Part shown: piece by piece, positions 1 through 12,250 of the stretch
Numbering within the stretch: position 1 is the first letter of the stretch
Layout: each line of letters starts with the position of its first letter
DNA from: Amphiura filiformis
Taxonomy: Eukaryota > Echinodermata > Ophiuroidea > Amphilepidida > Amphiuridae
Direction: 5' to 3'
DNA: 64,000 bases
Assembly: GCF_039555335.1 (NCBI RefSeq)
Contig: NW_027305500.1
Location: 124,001-188,000 of the forward strand
Translations under genes and position numbers: made by a program
Notes under the pieces: generated by a model
The model's input: the letters and a program-made list of their open reading frames with translations, nothing else
Told to the model about the DNA's origin: nothing
The model's database searches: none

Positions 1-126
1 TATAAGGTTTCTTTACATATCAAAATACATTTGATCAACTTCTCAGAAATAGGAGAAAAAGAGGGCTCAATAAGGGTTCTGTTTTTATTGGGACACCCTG
101 TATTTTGTGTTTTATGGATCGCAGTA

Positions 127-175
127 TCATCATCATCATCATCGTCATCATCATCATCATCATTTTCATCATCGG
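127..175 (+). repeat. (ATC)n microsatellite
   Basis: An ATC/GTC trinucleotide tract; matching tracts occur at 25195-25210 in the gene B duplicate. It generates poly-Ser/Ile frames that are not genes. Confidence 0.9.
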
Positions 176-556
176 CATCGGGGGATTTCTTTGTGGAAAT
201 AAGGGTACGGGGATATGCGGCAGATTCGGGGTACATTTTCAGCCGTATTTTGCCATTAATGTCCCTCAATTTTATGAAAATTTGGTTTAATTAAGAAAGG
301 GTGTTTTTTACAATTTGCTCGAATAACTGCCAATATTTGTCAGCGTTTTTAAAGCCAAATTTGCGAACATTTTCCAAAAATTGGTATTATTCCTGGTCTG
401 TTTTTCGTCAAATTTGGTTTAAAGTCGGGTAGTTTCTCGGAGTCCCGGCCGCACTTTCCCACCCAAACCAAAGTTGAGAACCTCTGGGCATCATCATCAT
501 CATCATTGCCATCTCCCTCCTCCTCTTCATCATCGTTTACTCTAATATCATACCAG

Positions 557-628
557 GTCAATTACAAGAAGCAGCATTCAACATGTACCAAAGTATGCGT
601 TTTATGGTGCGTTCAATTTACGGAGGAT
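557..628 (+). CDS. Gene A exon: leucine-rich repeat (72 bp)
   Basis: This 72-bp exon lies between ATACCAG and GTAAGT, entering and leaving in phase 2. It reads SITRSSIQHVPKYAFYGAFN and then LRR, matching the IxxVPxxAFxGxxNL part of an LRR consensus. The exact length, phase and sequence are repeated in gene B at 25414-25485. It is easily missed because longer frames run across it. It is the first exon of gene A in the window. Confidence 0.75.
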
Positions 629-3600
629 GTAAGTAATTATTAATTATGCTACAAATAACTGTAAGCTGACAGCTTAGTAAACAACTACTGCTGAACAGAA
701 AATGACTTATTGCTCTAGCTCTTTTAAGACTTTTTAATCAATTTTTTTCGACTTTTAAATACTTTCATTAACCAGTGCAGTCCGACTGCCTGACCAGGAC
801 ATACTTCCTTGGAATTAAAAACTTCTAGTTCAATTTATAGCCATGCATGTCAACAACACTCAGTTTAAATGTGAAGTCCATACCTCAAATACTTTTTGAG
901 ATATTGTGTTCCGTGTGGACATGAGTTTTCGAAAAAAAGTTTTTGAGATATCAGCAATTCAGTGAATTTTAGTCTAGAAACACTGTTTTTAGGATTGTTT
1001 ACATTTTAGAAACACTGATTTACTTTAATTGTGATTTGGAAAAGACACACTTGAATTATCACAAATAATAGTGAAGATTAGAGGTCAAAATCTTGATTAT
1101 TTTTCGATATATGAATTTTTAAAGGGAAAAACTTTAAATATCGCAGCTTGAGAAAACAATAAAATACATAAGAATTAATTTTTAAAATTTTGCCTCGCGA
1201 AATTACATTTTTGGATATAACTTTTGAATGGAGGCTCCGATTGTTGTCAAACAAAAAGCAAAAGAAAGGTATTTTTTCCTTCATTCCAATTTGTAAAGAT
1301 AATTTTTTTGACCACAACCGGGGGGATTCCACCTTCCCCCCGACCGTTATAAGCAGGTAACATACATAATATTATCAATGTATGCACACATAGTGGTTTT
1401 GTTTTATCAATTTTAAGTTTAGTTAAAATAAAGGTAGTTCACATATATTTAAATCAAATGATCAAATTAAAACAAATTTCCCCGATCTTATAAAAAAAAA
1501 ATCGCCGTGATTAATTTAGGGATTAGTTTGCCAAACTCGGAATCCCATGTTGCCTGCGTAGGCAACATGCTGCCTGACTGACCCGGCAGTGTTTCCTGAG
1601 CAGGCAGGCAGTTGGACCGGACTGTTAACTTCAACCTTAGTCACGAATACTTCTGCCCATGATCACAAATGGCATGCATATGACATTCGTTTCATTGGGT
1701 CAAAGATCACATATATAGGTAACAGTGCTCAAAAATCAACAATATGAACCAACAATCCGATTAAGCTAATCTGTAATTTTGCAGGATGTAAATTTGAGTC
1801 GTTGTAACTTTCTGACTTTTTCATAGCGACTTATCTTACAATAATATATCCTTGTCGGAAGTAAACATATTTGAAGATACGCCATTTCTAGAAGAACTGT
1901 AAGTAATGAAGCAGGCTGAACAAACTATTTTATATAAAGCAAGTAACAATTTGAACATTTTCAAATACGATACATTTTCAAAATTTCAAATACGATAGAG
2001 TATAGTTAATTATAGAGATTTGGTATCCAAACGTTTGATGCGCCTTTTACATCATTGGTCCCATAATTCTATAAACTACAGGTATTTATGGAACATATCA
2101 ACAGCAAATATCTACCAAACAACTTTTGCAAATTTAAGTGATCTTCAAACACTGTAAGTATCATTGGTCTAAAAAGCTACTACGAATGTATTTAATAAGA
2201 AATATGGTTAACTACATTGTATATGGATACACTGAACGATTAACAAGATGATCGATGTGCAAAGATACGATGATGAAAATGGTACAAATTAATAACAGTG
2301 AAAACTTTAGACAGGAATCTTATATATCGTTATGAATTCGGAAGACGGCTGAATCCGGATTCGGCTTTTGGTAACTTCATTTTAAGCATGCATTACTTTT
2401 GAAAGAGGGCAGCATATCTTTTTTTAACGGAGATCAGATGATAACAGCATAATAAGTAATCAAAAGAGGGCGACAAACACGGTTAGCTAACGGTACATCG
2501 CAGTACGGTCAACGACGATAACCGTTAAAAAATCGATATGCTGTCCTCTCTAGGTAAAACATTGATCCCTTGTTCTCTAACTCAAAAATAATGCATGCGT
2601 AACATGAATATACCAAAAGCCGAATCCGGATTCGGCCGTCTGCAGAATTTATAACGATATAATCACATCCTTTGCATTGCTAGGACTAAACGGAACCACA
2701 TTCTTAGGTTCCTTTTTGGTCCCAAAACACTTTCAGGATTTCCTGTCGATTAACGTTCATACCTGGGTAAATCAGTTACTATCAACAGGTGTAGAACCTT
2801 GTGGCACCGACGATTAATTGAATTACATGAAATATTTTACACACTGACACACAAAAAGTACATAAATGGGAAAGGGGAATATGACTTACATTATGTTATG
2901 TTTTTGACAGCGTTGTTGGCCAGAAGGAAATCATAAGCGAAGAAACAGTGATAGAGAATGGTATTTTTAGCACCTTGGATAATCTAAAACTACTGTAAGT
3001 TTGATAAATTGCATAATGGCAATCCGCGGATTTATGATTATCGTTTGAGTTAAATAAAGAAGGATATGCTTTGTGTGTTCGTTTAGCATATGTAGAAATT
3101 AAATAATTCTTAAATGGTATTCTTAATAAGGAAGCACCAGCAATGCTCGTCATCATATTGTTGGTCCATTGGCAGCATACGGTGGGAGTCAAGTTTTATA
3201 TATTCTGGTGTGACTTCAGGTTAAAATACTGAAAATATCAATGGCTTGAATACTTCTATGAGATTTCCATTCTAGATCTTCAGTTAGAAACCTGTTTCCA
3301 GCGATTCGAAAAGATTTTTCTTTCATAATATATTTGATTAATTTAAATAAAGAATTGAATATTAGTTTCTAAGTTAACCCTCTCCATACGGGTGTCGCCT
3401 GCAGACGACTAGTTCCACATTTTATTTAAAAATTTGATAATTGTACATTTTCATAGCCATACCACTTCACCAGTCGTCATTTATGACAGAGTCGTCCTCA
3501 TTTTAAATACAATTCTGCCCTACGTTAGGTACCACGGGCCAATGCGCATGATAATACCACAGAGAACCTATTCTTGAGAGGGAGAGGGCACTCTATTCAT

Positions 3601-6208
3601 GTGGTTTCTTTTCCAACGCTAAAAGATCACGAATTTTGGTGGTTTGCAAATGAAAAGTGTCCGCACTATCGATTGATTACGTAACTGTTATGAATAATTT
3701 ATTAGGTTTTTCAATGCAATCGCCTCGACCCATTAATACATATTATCTGTATTATCAAAGTACTTGGAATAGCAATCCGGTGAGTTCACTGAACTACGCC
3801 CTAATACTGATGGAGTTTTAATGGCGTTTAATGGCGTTTCTCCTCTCCATACACAGTTGAACAAATACAATAGATGAAGGTCAACCACAGAATTTTAATT
3901 CTGTGAGGTCAACACGTATGACCTCCTATGTGACATGTTATATGTGATGTACACAAACCTGAATATCATAAAGATCAGTATTCGTTTGTGCATATGCAAA
4001 TGAGCTAGTGTCGTAGCCCTGATAATATAATAAGGAATCGATCTACTATACCATTCAGCAAATTACTTTAGCGGTGTTCGTCTGCTCTGTCAGATTATCG
4101 CGTAAAAAGAACTAGGTCACGCGTTGCTACGCAGTTTGACCAGCGAATGAGGTGCCGATGTAGTGATGACGTGATTCAATTAGCCGATCAAAACCACATT
4201 TCAGTAAACGTCATAAACTGCGCCAATTTGGCAGACCGCTGAAGTTCTCTGCTGAAAACTATAGAGACCTCTCTCTCTCTCTCTCTGTCAGCTTAGAACT
4301 GTCCTCCAACTGCTGCTATTTCAATTGTTTACGTTCTGGTTGGTTTATTGCATAGGGTCTATTTGGAATCAGTGGTTTTTGAGATAGCTCTTGATATTTT
4401 GAAATATATTTCAAAACTTGGAGGGCTTTTTATTTTGAAACCTATATGTGGCGGTACACTACGAATGAGCCGTAAAGGCGGCAAATTGTATTCTGAGTTA
4501 CAGAGTAAAATGTGCGTGAAGGTCGTATTCATAGGTACCTCAATTTGGTGCGACAAGTATCTCATCAAACACTGTTTAAACCAATCAATAATCATATTGC
4601 CGAAGAGGATAATAAGCTTCTAACTATTTCTATAGAATCCTTAAATAGTGGTAGTCTTTGTTTGCTTTGGCTAAATCCTGTTCAAGTGGTGGGTAACAAA
4701 GCATTGTATTTTGTCTAGGTATGTATAACCAGCAATTAACAATGCGACGACATTCCTGAACCTCGTTGACTTGGGAATGATTTAAAAGACCGCCCATTAT
4801 GACTGTTTGATATTTATTGCCAAAAATGTGGAAAAAGAGACACATGTAGAACCGAAAAAACGTACAATTTGGTTGAAGGAACAGGGTACAACAAACCATA
4901 ACCTCGCTTCAGGATATCGTTTGAAATCAAATGATATACCATTTTAAAGCTTATGATATATATTTTCTAAACAAAATAAAAACAAAATTGACTGGGGCCG
5001 ACTTTACGGCTTATTCGTGGTGTCCAGTCACATATGGCTAGCACGCAGAGTATTCATTGAGCTCATTATATTTCCTAGGTAAATCGAACATTTCTTTGAA
5101 TTTCAGATATGTTGCCGATCACAGACTGTGTTGTCATGTACCAAACCACACTAGGTGCATCACAGTGGAACAGCAACCACCGCTTTTCCTCTGCGGAAGT
5201 TTGATGCAAAATAAAATCCTCCGAATGTTTATGTGGATCTTTGCCTTTTCTTCAATCCCTGGAAACTTAATAGCTTTAGCTATCCGAGTGCGAGCAAAAA
5301 CAGTAAATGACATTCAAAAAGTTGGCGTAGTTCTCATTACAAACTTATCAGTTGCAGATATGTTAATGAGTGTTTACATGTTTTTTATAATCTTTGCGGA
5401 CTTATTTTATGCAGACGATTACTATTTACATTCAGATACTTGGCGGGAAAGTGGTTTGTGTAAAATTGCCAACTTTTTTGTTGTGTTATCTGTCGAAACC
5501 TCCTTGTTCATTATTGTTCTCATTACAATTGATAGATATTTATGTTTAGTCTTTCCTTTTAATATCTCGAGACACTTACGTCGCAAATCTGCTTTGCTTG
5601 CAGTTTGCGCCATTTGGCTTACAACCATTCCGCTAAGCTTATCGACGTCCTTTTTTGCTGGTAAGCAGTACGGTGTTTATATCCTATCAGATGTATGTAT
5701 TGGAATACCCCTTATAAGACAAATCTTGAGTTTTGACGCGAGCAATAATGATATTCAAAACACCATATCGGGTGAAGCACTTACCAGCGAAGAGTCTATT
5801 GAATTTGGTATCTGGTATTTTCCTGTCGTCATTTTTCTGGGTTTAAATCTCCTTTTCCTGCTCTTAATGATAATATTATATGTGGTGATGTTTATAGCTG
5901 TTCGTAAAGCAAGGAAAGTGAAAGCTAAACGAACGAAGGAAAATATTTTGATAGCGATGCGAATGGTATTGTTTATAGGTACAAACTGTATGTGCTGGCT
6001 GCCCATAATAATCATGGGTGTGTTGTCTCAAAGTGGGCTTGTTGTTTTCCCGATAGAAATGTATCATTGGGTTGTAGTCTTTATTTTACCCATTAATTCC
6101 TCTCTTAACCCATTTCTGTATACGTTAATGGAAGTGATCAGCGATGCTATAACAGAACGTAAAAAGAGAAAGGAACGGGAAGAAAATCAGAAACTTGGTA
6201 ATATGTAG
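557..6208 (+). CDS. Gene A: 3' part of an LRR-containing 7TM receptor (GRL101 / relaxin-receptor-like)
   Basis: Five exons are visible: 557-628, 1827-1898, 2082-2153, 2911-2994 and 5107-6208. Every one starts after AG, every non-terminal one ends before GT(A)AGT, and all junctions are phase 2, so they splice into one open frame. The first four encode consecutive leucine-rich repeats; the last encodes the juxtamembrane cysteine region and a complete class A 7TM domain ending in TAG. Family knowledge: LRR ectodomain plus 7TM is the layout of LGR receptors, and the CCH...CGSLMxNKxLR linker before TM1 resembles GRL101-type (LGR type C) receptors. The 5' end, with signal peptide and further ectodomain, lies left of the window. 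Gene B is its broken duplicate and gene C the next paralogue. Ligand unknown; the protein would sit in the plasma membrane and couple to G proteins. Confidence 0.85.
629..1826 (+). other. Gene A intron, no further exon recognised
   Basis: The first part (to about 770) and last part (about 1600-1826) align with the corresponding intron of gene B (25486-25900 and 26250-26412). I see no LRR-like exon between. The middle is AT-rich and contains no inverted-repeat element I could define. Confidence 0.5.
1827..1898 (+). CDS. Gene A exon: leucine-rich repeat (72 bp)
   Basis: The acceptor is TTTTTCATAG and the donor GTAAGT; the exon is 72 bp, phase 2 to phase 2. Its first residues are DLSYNNISLSEVNIFEDTPF, a standard LRR with the LxLSYNxIS core. 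The gene B copy (26413-26484) is nearly identical. Confidence 0.88.
2082..2153 (+). CDS. Gene A exon: leucine-rich repeat (72 bp)
   Basis: The exon lies between CTACAG and GTAAGT, 72 bp in phase 2. It reads YLWNISTANIYQTTFANLSD followed by LQT, with the LRR spacing of TTFANLSDLQTL. Gene B has lost the second half of this exon together with its donor. Confidence 0.85.
2323..2663. mobile_element. Inverted-repeat element (MITE) in gene A intron
   Basis: About 50-bp terminal inverted repeats carry GCTGAATCCGGATTCGGC near both ends, and weaker inverted repeats lie inside, around AGAGGGCAGCATAT and ATATGCTGTCCTCT. The same intron in gene B (about 27237-27370) lacks it, so it inserted after the A/B duplication. 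No coding capacity is visible. Confidence 0.75.
2911..2994 (+). CDS. Gene A exon: long leucine-rich repeat (84 bp)
   Basis: The exon lies between TTTTTGACAG and GTAAGT and is 84 bp, one LRR of 28 residues, phase 2. Its second half reads VIENGIFSTLDNLKL. It joins directly to the 7TM exon, so this is the membrane-proximal repeat. Gene B carries a 1-bp insertion here. Confidence 0.85.
2995..4442 (+). other. Gene A intron between the last LRR exon and the MITE
   Basis: The first 300 bases align with gene B (28737-29140). A block at about 3215-3340 looks exon-like in gene B but is stopped in A, so it is not coding. The remainder holds no recognisable exon; a short (CT)n tract lies at 4268-4286. 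Confidence 0.5.
4268..4286 (+). repeat. (CT)n microsatellite
   Basis: About nine consecutive CT units lie in the intron before the 7TM exon. Confidence 0.9.
4443..5035. mobile_element. MITE with ~50-bp TIRs, copy 1
   Basis: The left end (TATGTGGCGGTACACTACGA) and right end (GGTGTCCAGTCACATATG) are inverted copies, with an inner shared CCGACTTTACGGC-type core. A second member at 30477-31151 has the same ends and similar internal sequence. It sits about 70 bp upstream of the 7TM exon acceptor and has no open frame of note. Confidence 0.7.
5107..6208 (+). CDS. Gene A terminal exon: juxtamembrane cysteine region + 7TM domain
   Basis: A single exon encodes the whole transmembrane domain (366 residues). 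It begins with YVADHRLCCHVPNH, a cysteine cap after the LRRs, then CGSLMQNKILRMFMW leading into TM1 (IPGNLIALAIR). TM2 carries NLSVADML, TM3 an extracellular Cys (SGLCK) and DRYLCLVFPF. ECL2 has a Cys (SDVCIG) for the conserved disulfide, TM6 has CWLPIIIMG and TM7 has NSSLNPFLYTL, an intact NPxxY. The tail is basic (ERKKRKEREE). Acceptor TTGAATTTCAG, entry phase 2. All class A signalling motifs are present, so the receptor is predicted to be functional. Confidence 0.92.
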
Positions 6209-6405
6209 TGCCAAAATAATATGCATCATAATCTGACAATATTATGTTGGTGTTATAATAAAATCAGAAACCCGGTACTATGTAATGCTAAAATAATGTG
6301 CATCATATTCTGACAATATTATGTTGGTGTTCAGAAACATGGTACTATGTCGTGCCAAAATAATGTGTATCAAATTCTGACAATGTTATGTTACTGTTAT
6401 AATAA
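6188..6405 (+). repeat. Threefold tandem repeat spanning the gene A stop codon
   Basis: A unit of about 70-85 bp starting CAGAAAC.TGGTA.TATG and containing AATAATGTGCATCA and TCTGACAATATTATGTT occurs three times. The first copy includes the last codons and the TAG stop; the second has TAA in that position and the third TCG. Confidence 0.8.
6257..6262 (+). terminator. Candidate poly(A) signal of gene A
   Basis: AATAAA lies 49 bp after the stop codon, inside the first unit of the local tandem repeat. Confidence 0.45.
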
Positions 6406-6499
6406 CGTCGCACTGAATTAAGGGATAATGCTAAGCCCAAAGAATAATATAAATGGGCATCCGTCTCGAGATCGGAAGGTCATGGGTCACTACTACCTC

Positions 6500-7115
6500 C
6501 CTCCTACTACCTTATTTCAGAAATAAGAAGATCAGATTACCATAAAAACGAAACAGTCTTTTGTGGGGTTCTATGGAATTTCTATATAGATATTTAACCA
6601 CTAGCCTTCAGAATGCAAGTCGTGAAAACTTTGTTAAACTTTCTCGATATTAAACCATCTTTCCAGTTTCAATTTTCACTTAGCGTATAGAGGTTGTGCA
6701 TGAAATCATTGATTGGCTCCAAACAAAGGATTTGAACCGGTGTCCTTCACCGTAATCCATTCAATTAAATGTTGTCATCAACCTCATTGATCGTAGTGCA
6801 TTTGTTATGTGTGTGAGACGAACTGTCGCGGTAGATTGCAATCATGCTTTTGTTGCGTCATATGTACAATCTCTGTATAAAAATTAAAAAAGATCAATTA
6901 TTGTAACGGGATTGGGTATTGCGAATCGTTATGATTTACAGTTAATTATATTCCTTTATACATCGGGGTTACTACAGTTTCTTCACAAGTATTTGATTGA
7001 AATCCATCCTACTCGGCTATTTCAAAAAGGTAATCAGCCTTCCCTAACCTGTGCATTAAAATAGAGTTACTTTATTTTATTCTAGCAACACTTTTTGAAA
7101 CTTGTCATTATGGCG
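6500..7115. repeat. Duplicated flank block, copy 1
   Basis: Segments here (around 6525-6570 and 6895-7110) align with 17440-17500, 17560-17640 and 18585-18735, for example TTACAGTTAATTATA against TGCAGTTAATATA and CTTCCCTA...GTGCA. The second copy is split by a Tc1 element. What the block originally was is not clear. Confidence 0.55.
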
Positions 7116-7896
7116 CATACTGCTGTGGAAGTGGGTTCCCTTGCTTTTTTCAAGTTGGGTTGTGTGCCGGTCTTGATTTGTATCTATTAGTTGCCTTGTG
7201 GCTTTAATTAAGGGCATTGTCCGGGGGAGGGTCACCTACATGTAAAGGTTGTACGGGTATGTGCGGCGGTCAAAGGTCCCTTTTCCCAGCAGTTCCTTAA
7301 GACCCACATTTGCATCATGTTCCAGTTTATTAAGCCTCAAACTCTGAAAATTGCAGCTCTTTGGCCCAAATTTGGAAACATTTTGAATTTTTTAAGCTCC
7401 AAAGCGTATAATTTGGCCCAATTTTAGTTCACAGAGCCCCACAAAAATGTTGAAATTTCACCTCATCAAGCCCCTATTTTGCCCAAATATCATTGTGTTT
7501 ATGTTTGCTTATGTTATATTTTATTGCCTACATAAATCAAAATTAGAGCCAATTTATAGTTTGACGCGCCGTTGCGACAAGTGCAATTTTACCACAACAA
7601 TTTCCAATACGGCAAAACGTGGCGTAGCAAAGGATCGGACTATATGCTGGCCCTACACTTTGATCAACTCGTAATCGGCGGGCCTTATATCATCACGGAG
7701 TTACATCAAAATGTTTTATTTTGAGAATTGTCTCGTAACATCTCGTAACATCTCGCACAAGCACCAGGATCTATTAATTCAGGCCCAATTTGTCTACTTT
7801 CTTCAACACACAAAATAATGGACCATACAGGTCAACTGTATCACTCTTAATGTGGATCTGTTTATTTTTTTCGAAATTTGGTTCAAAAGCATAATA
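7116..7896. other. Intergenic, no gene recognised
   Basis: AT-rich sequence with a GGTCAAAGGTCC-type motif near 7270 and no supported exon, RNA gene or bounded element. Confidence 0.4.
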
Positions 7897-8105
7897 CAGG
7901 GTGTATCAAAATTAAGTATACAGTTTGAGAAATGCCGCTAGATTAAAAAGTATGAGGTCTGTGGTCAAAATTCTCTAGTTGATAACTTAATCAACATCTT
8001 GTCCTCCTATAGCTAAAAAATCACTGGTGTGTGACCAATAATATTGATATGGTGGCTACTTTTGTGAACCGAGTACAAAACGCAGTTGCGCGAACTCAAT
8101 CAAAA

Positions 8106-8789
8106 TCAAAACAACATACAAATCACAAAAAAAGTCTCACCACTTTCTTTACTGTTTACAGTTATTTTGACAGTTTTAGTCTTAGTCTTACAAATGCCCA
8201 CAATTCCACAATTCTTCTGTATGCAAATGTCGGCTCTTCTCAACATGGCATTCACACTACGTCTGTTGAGAGGTATGTCCTGCCTGAGAATGTAAACTTG
8301 TGCAATAGTGCGTTTCTGAAGTTCATCAAGGTCTGCAGGAGGACTCGTGAAAACATTTAATGCAAACTCTGCTTCATCGCCAATGGTGAAATCTTCCAGG
8401 AAACGTAGAAGACGGGCAAGAAGCCACTGACAGAACACAGTGCGACGTTGGTGATCTGCTTGCTGAAGTTGATGTCTTCTTATCGACTGATAGGGATGAA
8501 GTCCCAAGTCATAAACGAGTTTTTCTGTTAAAGGTTGCAGATGGTATTCCAAGTCCATTTCGACGGCAGCTAATTTGACCTCATGCTTGCCCCGCCTGCA
8601 GAGTGTTACGGACTGCTAGGATATTAGCAGCAGATCTTCCAGTTTGGGGCGACCACAATGTTCTTTGTTCAGATTACGACTCATTCCAGTTATCTGATAC
8701 TTCGCAACATTTTTGTAAATAGCGCCACGTGAGGGGGGATTTGCATTTGGGTACTGCTGACGGAATCTCCGAAGCACTTCTGCTGGACT
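8106..8789 (-). pseudogene. Mariner-like transposase, middle and C-terminal part (dead)
   Basis: Read on the - strand from 8789: SPAEVLRRFRQQYPNANPPS, then RGAIYKNVAKYQITG and GRPKL, the N-terminal helix-turn-helix of mariner-type transposases. After an in-frame TAG come LHPYQSIRRHQLQQADHQRR, FCQWLL, and IGDEAEFALN, which matches the DEAHFHLN catalytic block. The sequence then jumps to the C-terminal DLDELQKRTI...NAMLRRADICIQ region, so the central catalytic part has been deleted. One stop codon and one large deletion make it non-functional. Confidence 0.8.
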
Positions 8790-9579
8790 CAAAGTTCAAA
8801 AGTTCAAATTTATTTTATCAATCAATATCATACATAGCATAGCATATATAATAATAACATTGAGTACAATAGATATAGTTTAATAAATATAATAGCAATT
8901 AATAATAAGAGTAAATTGCAATAATATTAACAAAAAGATATATTGATAATAATTTGTGATGGTTAATATAACTTGAATACATAATCTATGTAATATATAA
9001 TATTACTGTTCATGACGTTAATATACAATATATAATAATATGTTTATATGTGGATATAGGCAATTTACAAATCAGATAATTTATCTTAGTTAATATAATA
9101 ATTAATGTGGCTAAAATAATATTGACTGACGAGGACCCTGCTAAACGCATAGCGTGGAGCTGCAGGGACCTCAATAATTAATCAAATATAATTCATCATG
9201 TGTATAAACTGGTGACGGTATAGGGGACAAAACAAAACAATACAATACAAGTTATCCGACTAGATTATAGAAAGCAAAGAATGGAAGAAGAAGAAAGAAG
9301 AAAGAATAAGGATAATTAAGCGTAACAGAATAGGGACAGCTGAATGATTATGAGCACACATTACGGGGTAGTAGCATGGCTATAACAACCGATGAGGGTT
9401 TTTTTAAAACAATATTTAAATGAGGCTAAAGAACGGGAATTTTTATGTTTGAAGTAAGACTGTTACAAACCAACGGACCTTGTGAACAGGATGTATTGCT
9501 TGCCAGAACAGTATTGGACGGTTCAATAAATGGGTCGTGAGCGTGTCTAGTGTCATAATGGTGGGACAGTGTTTGAACT

Positions 9580-11524
9580 TTAAAAAATTGTTTTCAATGA
9601 GGTCAGTAGGTAAAAGGTCATGGTGAAATTGAAACATAAATGAAGAAAGTTGGATTTTATAAATATCATGAATTTTAAGGGTTTTAAGGATGCGAAGAGT
9701 GGGTCTGTGTGGGCTAGCCAAATAGAATTAGTACATGTGCGAATTACCCTTTTCTGCAATCGAAAGAGTGGTTCAATATTGGAATTATTGGGATCAGCCC
9801 AAATCATTGCACCATATGACAAATATGGCAATACAAGGGAATTGTACAGAGTTAGAAGAGACTCTTGAGGCAAGAAGGGTCTGACCTTTCTAATAACTCC
9901 ATTATATTTAGAAATAATTTTAGAAACATGTTTAGTGTGAGAGGTCCATGACAAATTATGATCAATGAGTATTCCAAGGAATTTGGTGGTCTGAACTTTT
10001 TGGATGGGTGTATTATTAATTTTAATATCAATTTCAATATCAGGTTTGTTATTATGTTTATTTTTGAAAATAATATAATTAGTTTTTTTATGTTTTATTT
10101 ATAATTTATTTAGTTTAAACCAATTTGAAATATGATTAAGTTCATTATTAACTATTATTCCTAGTGTCTTAGGGTTTTGATGTGAGAAAAGGATATTCGT
10201 GTCATCGGCAAACAAAATAAAATGGGGTTCTTTAGAACAAAGTGGGAGATCATTAATATATAAAAGAAATAATAACGGTCCTAGAATCGATCCTTGAGGA
10301 ACTCCGCAATTGATATCTGCAGGAGTAGAGAGGGCATTATTAAAGGAAACCTGTTGTTGTCTTCCAGATAGGTAGCTCTTAACCCAATCATTAGCAAGAC
10401 CTCTGATACCATATTTATTGAGTTTGTCAAGAAGAATGTCATGGTTTATGGTGTCAAAGGCCTTGCTAAGATCTAGGAATATGCCAATTGTGTGAAGTTT
10501 GTTGTCCAGGTTGTCCGTTATTTTACAATAAAGTTCGTTAATAGCCATGTATGTGGATCTCTTAGGCCTAAAGCCAAACTGATGGGGAGTTAGAATGTTA
10601 TGATGCTCAATGAAGTTAAAGATCCGTGCATAGACAATTTTTTCAAGGAGTTTGGAGATAGATGGAAGGATTGATATAGGCCTATAGTTGGTGACATCAT
10701 GTTTATTATCTGCTTTAAAATGGGTGTTACATTAGCATGTTTTAGTGCAGTAGGGACAGTTCCTGAGGCAATAGATAAATTGAAGATATGGGAGAGGACA
10801 CCACAAATGGATGGAATTATTTGTTTTAGAAGATTATTACTTATGTCATCAGTTCCACTACTGTTGCTATTTTTAAATCAGATGTTAATTTAACAAGTTC
10901 TTCTGGAGATGTAGGATGCATAAAAAGTGAATTGGGGTTTGAATAAGACGACAGGGGAGGTTTAAAGTCAGTAGGTGGATCAGATATCTTACTAGCAAGG
11001 TTGATGCCAAAAATAAAAAAAAAATTATTAAAGTGTTCAGCAATAGTTTGATTATCAGTTATTCGTTGACCTTCATTATTGTTAAAGAAATCAGGGAATT
11101 TAGTTTTATTATTACGACCAAGTAAATTATTTAAAGTTTTCCACATTTCTTTAGTATTATGTTTATTGTTTTCAATTTTTGAGGTGATGTGTAATTTTTT
11201 ACTAAGACGAAGTAGAAGGTTTAGATGGTTACGATAGTTTTTATATTTTAGTTTATTATCATTTGATGGGTTTAGAATGTAAGCTTTATATAACTTATCT
11301 TTTGTTTGGAGCGATTTAATTAGTCCTTTAGTTACCCAAGATTTTTTGGGTGAGTTACGTTTAGATATTATATTAGTTTTAATTGGACAATGTATGTTCA
11401 GAAGTGTAGATAATTTAGAATTAAATCTGTTGTAGGCCTCGTCTGGATCTAGTATGTTGGTTAACTGATACCAATCAACAAGGGACAATGCGTTGTTTAG
11501 ACCTTTGATATTGTTAGGTTTCAT
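9580..11524 (-). pseudogene. LINE reverse transcriptase and flanking regions (broken)
   Basis: Reading down the - strand: a linker (11524-10841) with WKTLNNLLGRNNKTKFP and HFNNFF; then YRPISILPSISKLLEKIVYA and GFRPKRSTYM; then LDLSKAFDTINHDIL, GVPQGSILGPLLFLLYINDL and the catalytic FADDT; then the post-RT region with LPQESLLTLYNSLVLPYLSY. The domain order is complete but spread over several frames. Related coding remnants of a different LINE occur at 54742-56060. Confidence 0.85.
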
Positions 11525-12250
11525 ATGCCGTGTTTTCTTTATTACAGGTGTGCGTGGTACTGCGTTAGGCCTACATGTTTTTTGTTGGGTGAGGAAAATA
11601 GGAAATGGTCTGAAAGGTCGGTGACAATAATACCGGAGTTGATTTGGGATAAAATGTCATTGGTGAAAATGTTGTCAATCAAGGTCGCGCTGGTATGTCC
11701 ATGGATGTTGGTTTTAATGCGGGTTGGTCGATCAATTGATGGGATAAAATCATGGGAATAAAGTATGTTAAGAAAGTCACTAACTTTGGGATCGGTATCA
11801 TGTACGAGCAAATCTAAGTTGAAGTCACCCATCAGGTAACAGGGTTTTTTTCATTGGAAATGGTGTTCAGGGTATTGCTCAGTTGATCTAAAAAATCACT
11901 GTGAATAACGTACTCGGGTTTGTAAAGGATACCGATGATGGTTTTTGTAGAATTTTGGGACACCTCAATGAAGAGAGAATCGCAATCTGCACAGTCAAGG
12001 GAAAGGTCGGGTCTAAGGCAATAATTTATATCATTGTTGATAAAAAAGAGACACCACCTCCACGACGGTTTGGACGAACACAGTTCTCCCTTGAGTAATT
12101 ATCAATGTCAATCAATGCAGCCTCATCTTCAGAGTTAAACCAGGTTTCCGAAAAACCATATATGTTAAAGTGATGGTCCAAGGAGGCCAAATAGTTAACA
12201 ATGTCGTTGGAATGTTTGTTGAGACTGCATGCGTTATGGTGAAACAAGGA
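11520..12250 (-). pseudogene. LINE apurinic-type endonuclease domain (broken)
   Basis: Fragments include HHNACSLNKHSNDI, IYGFSETWF, RRGGGVSFL and MGDFNLDLL...DHFLFS, the order of motifs in the exonuclease-endonuclease-phosphatase domain of non-LTR elements (SETWL, GDFN, SDH). A frame change between about 12025 and 11832 disrupts it. Confidence 0.8.

Noticed and set aside
3215..3340. Possible extra exon before the 7TM domain
   Set aside because: Open in gene B but stopped in gene A in the same frame, with no conserved donor.
8031..8360. 109-codon + strand frame
   Set aside because: Antisense shadow of the mariner transposase and its inverted repeat.
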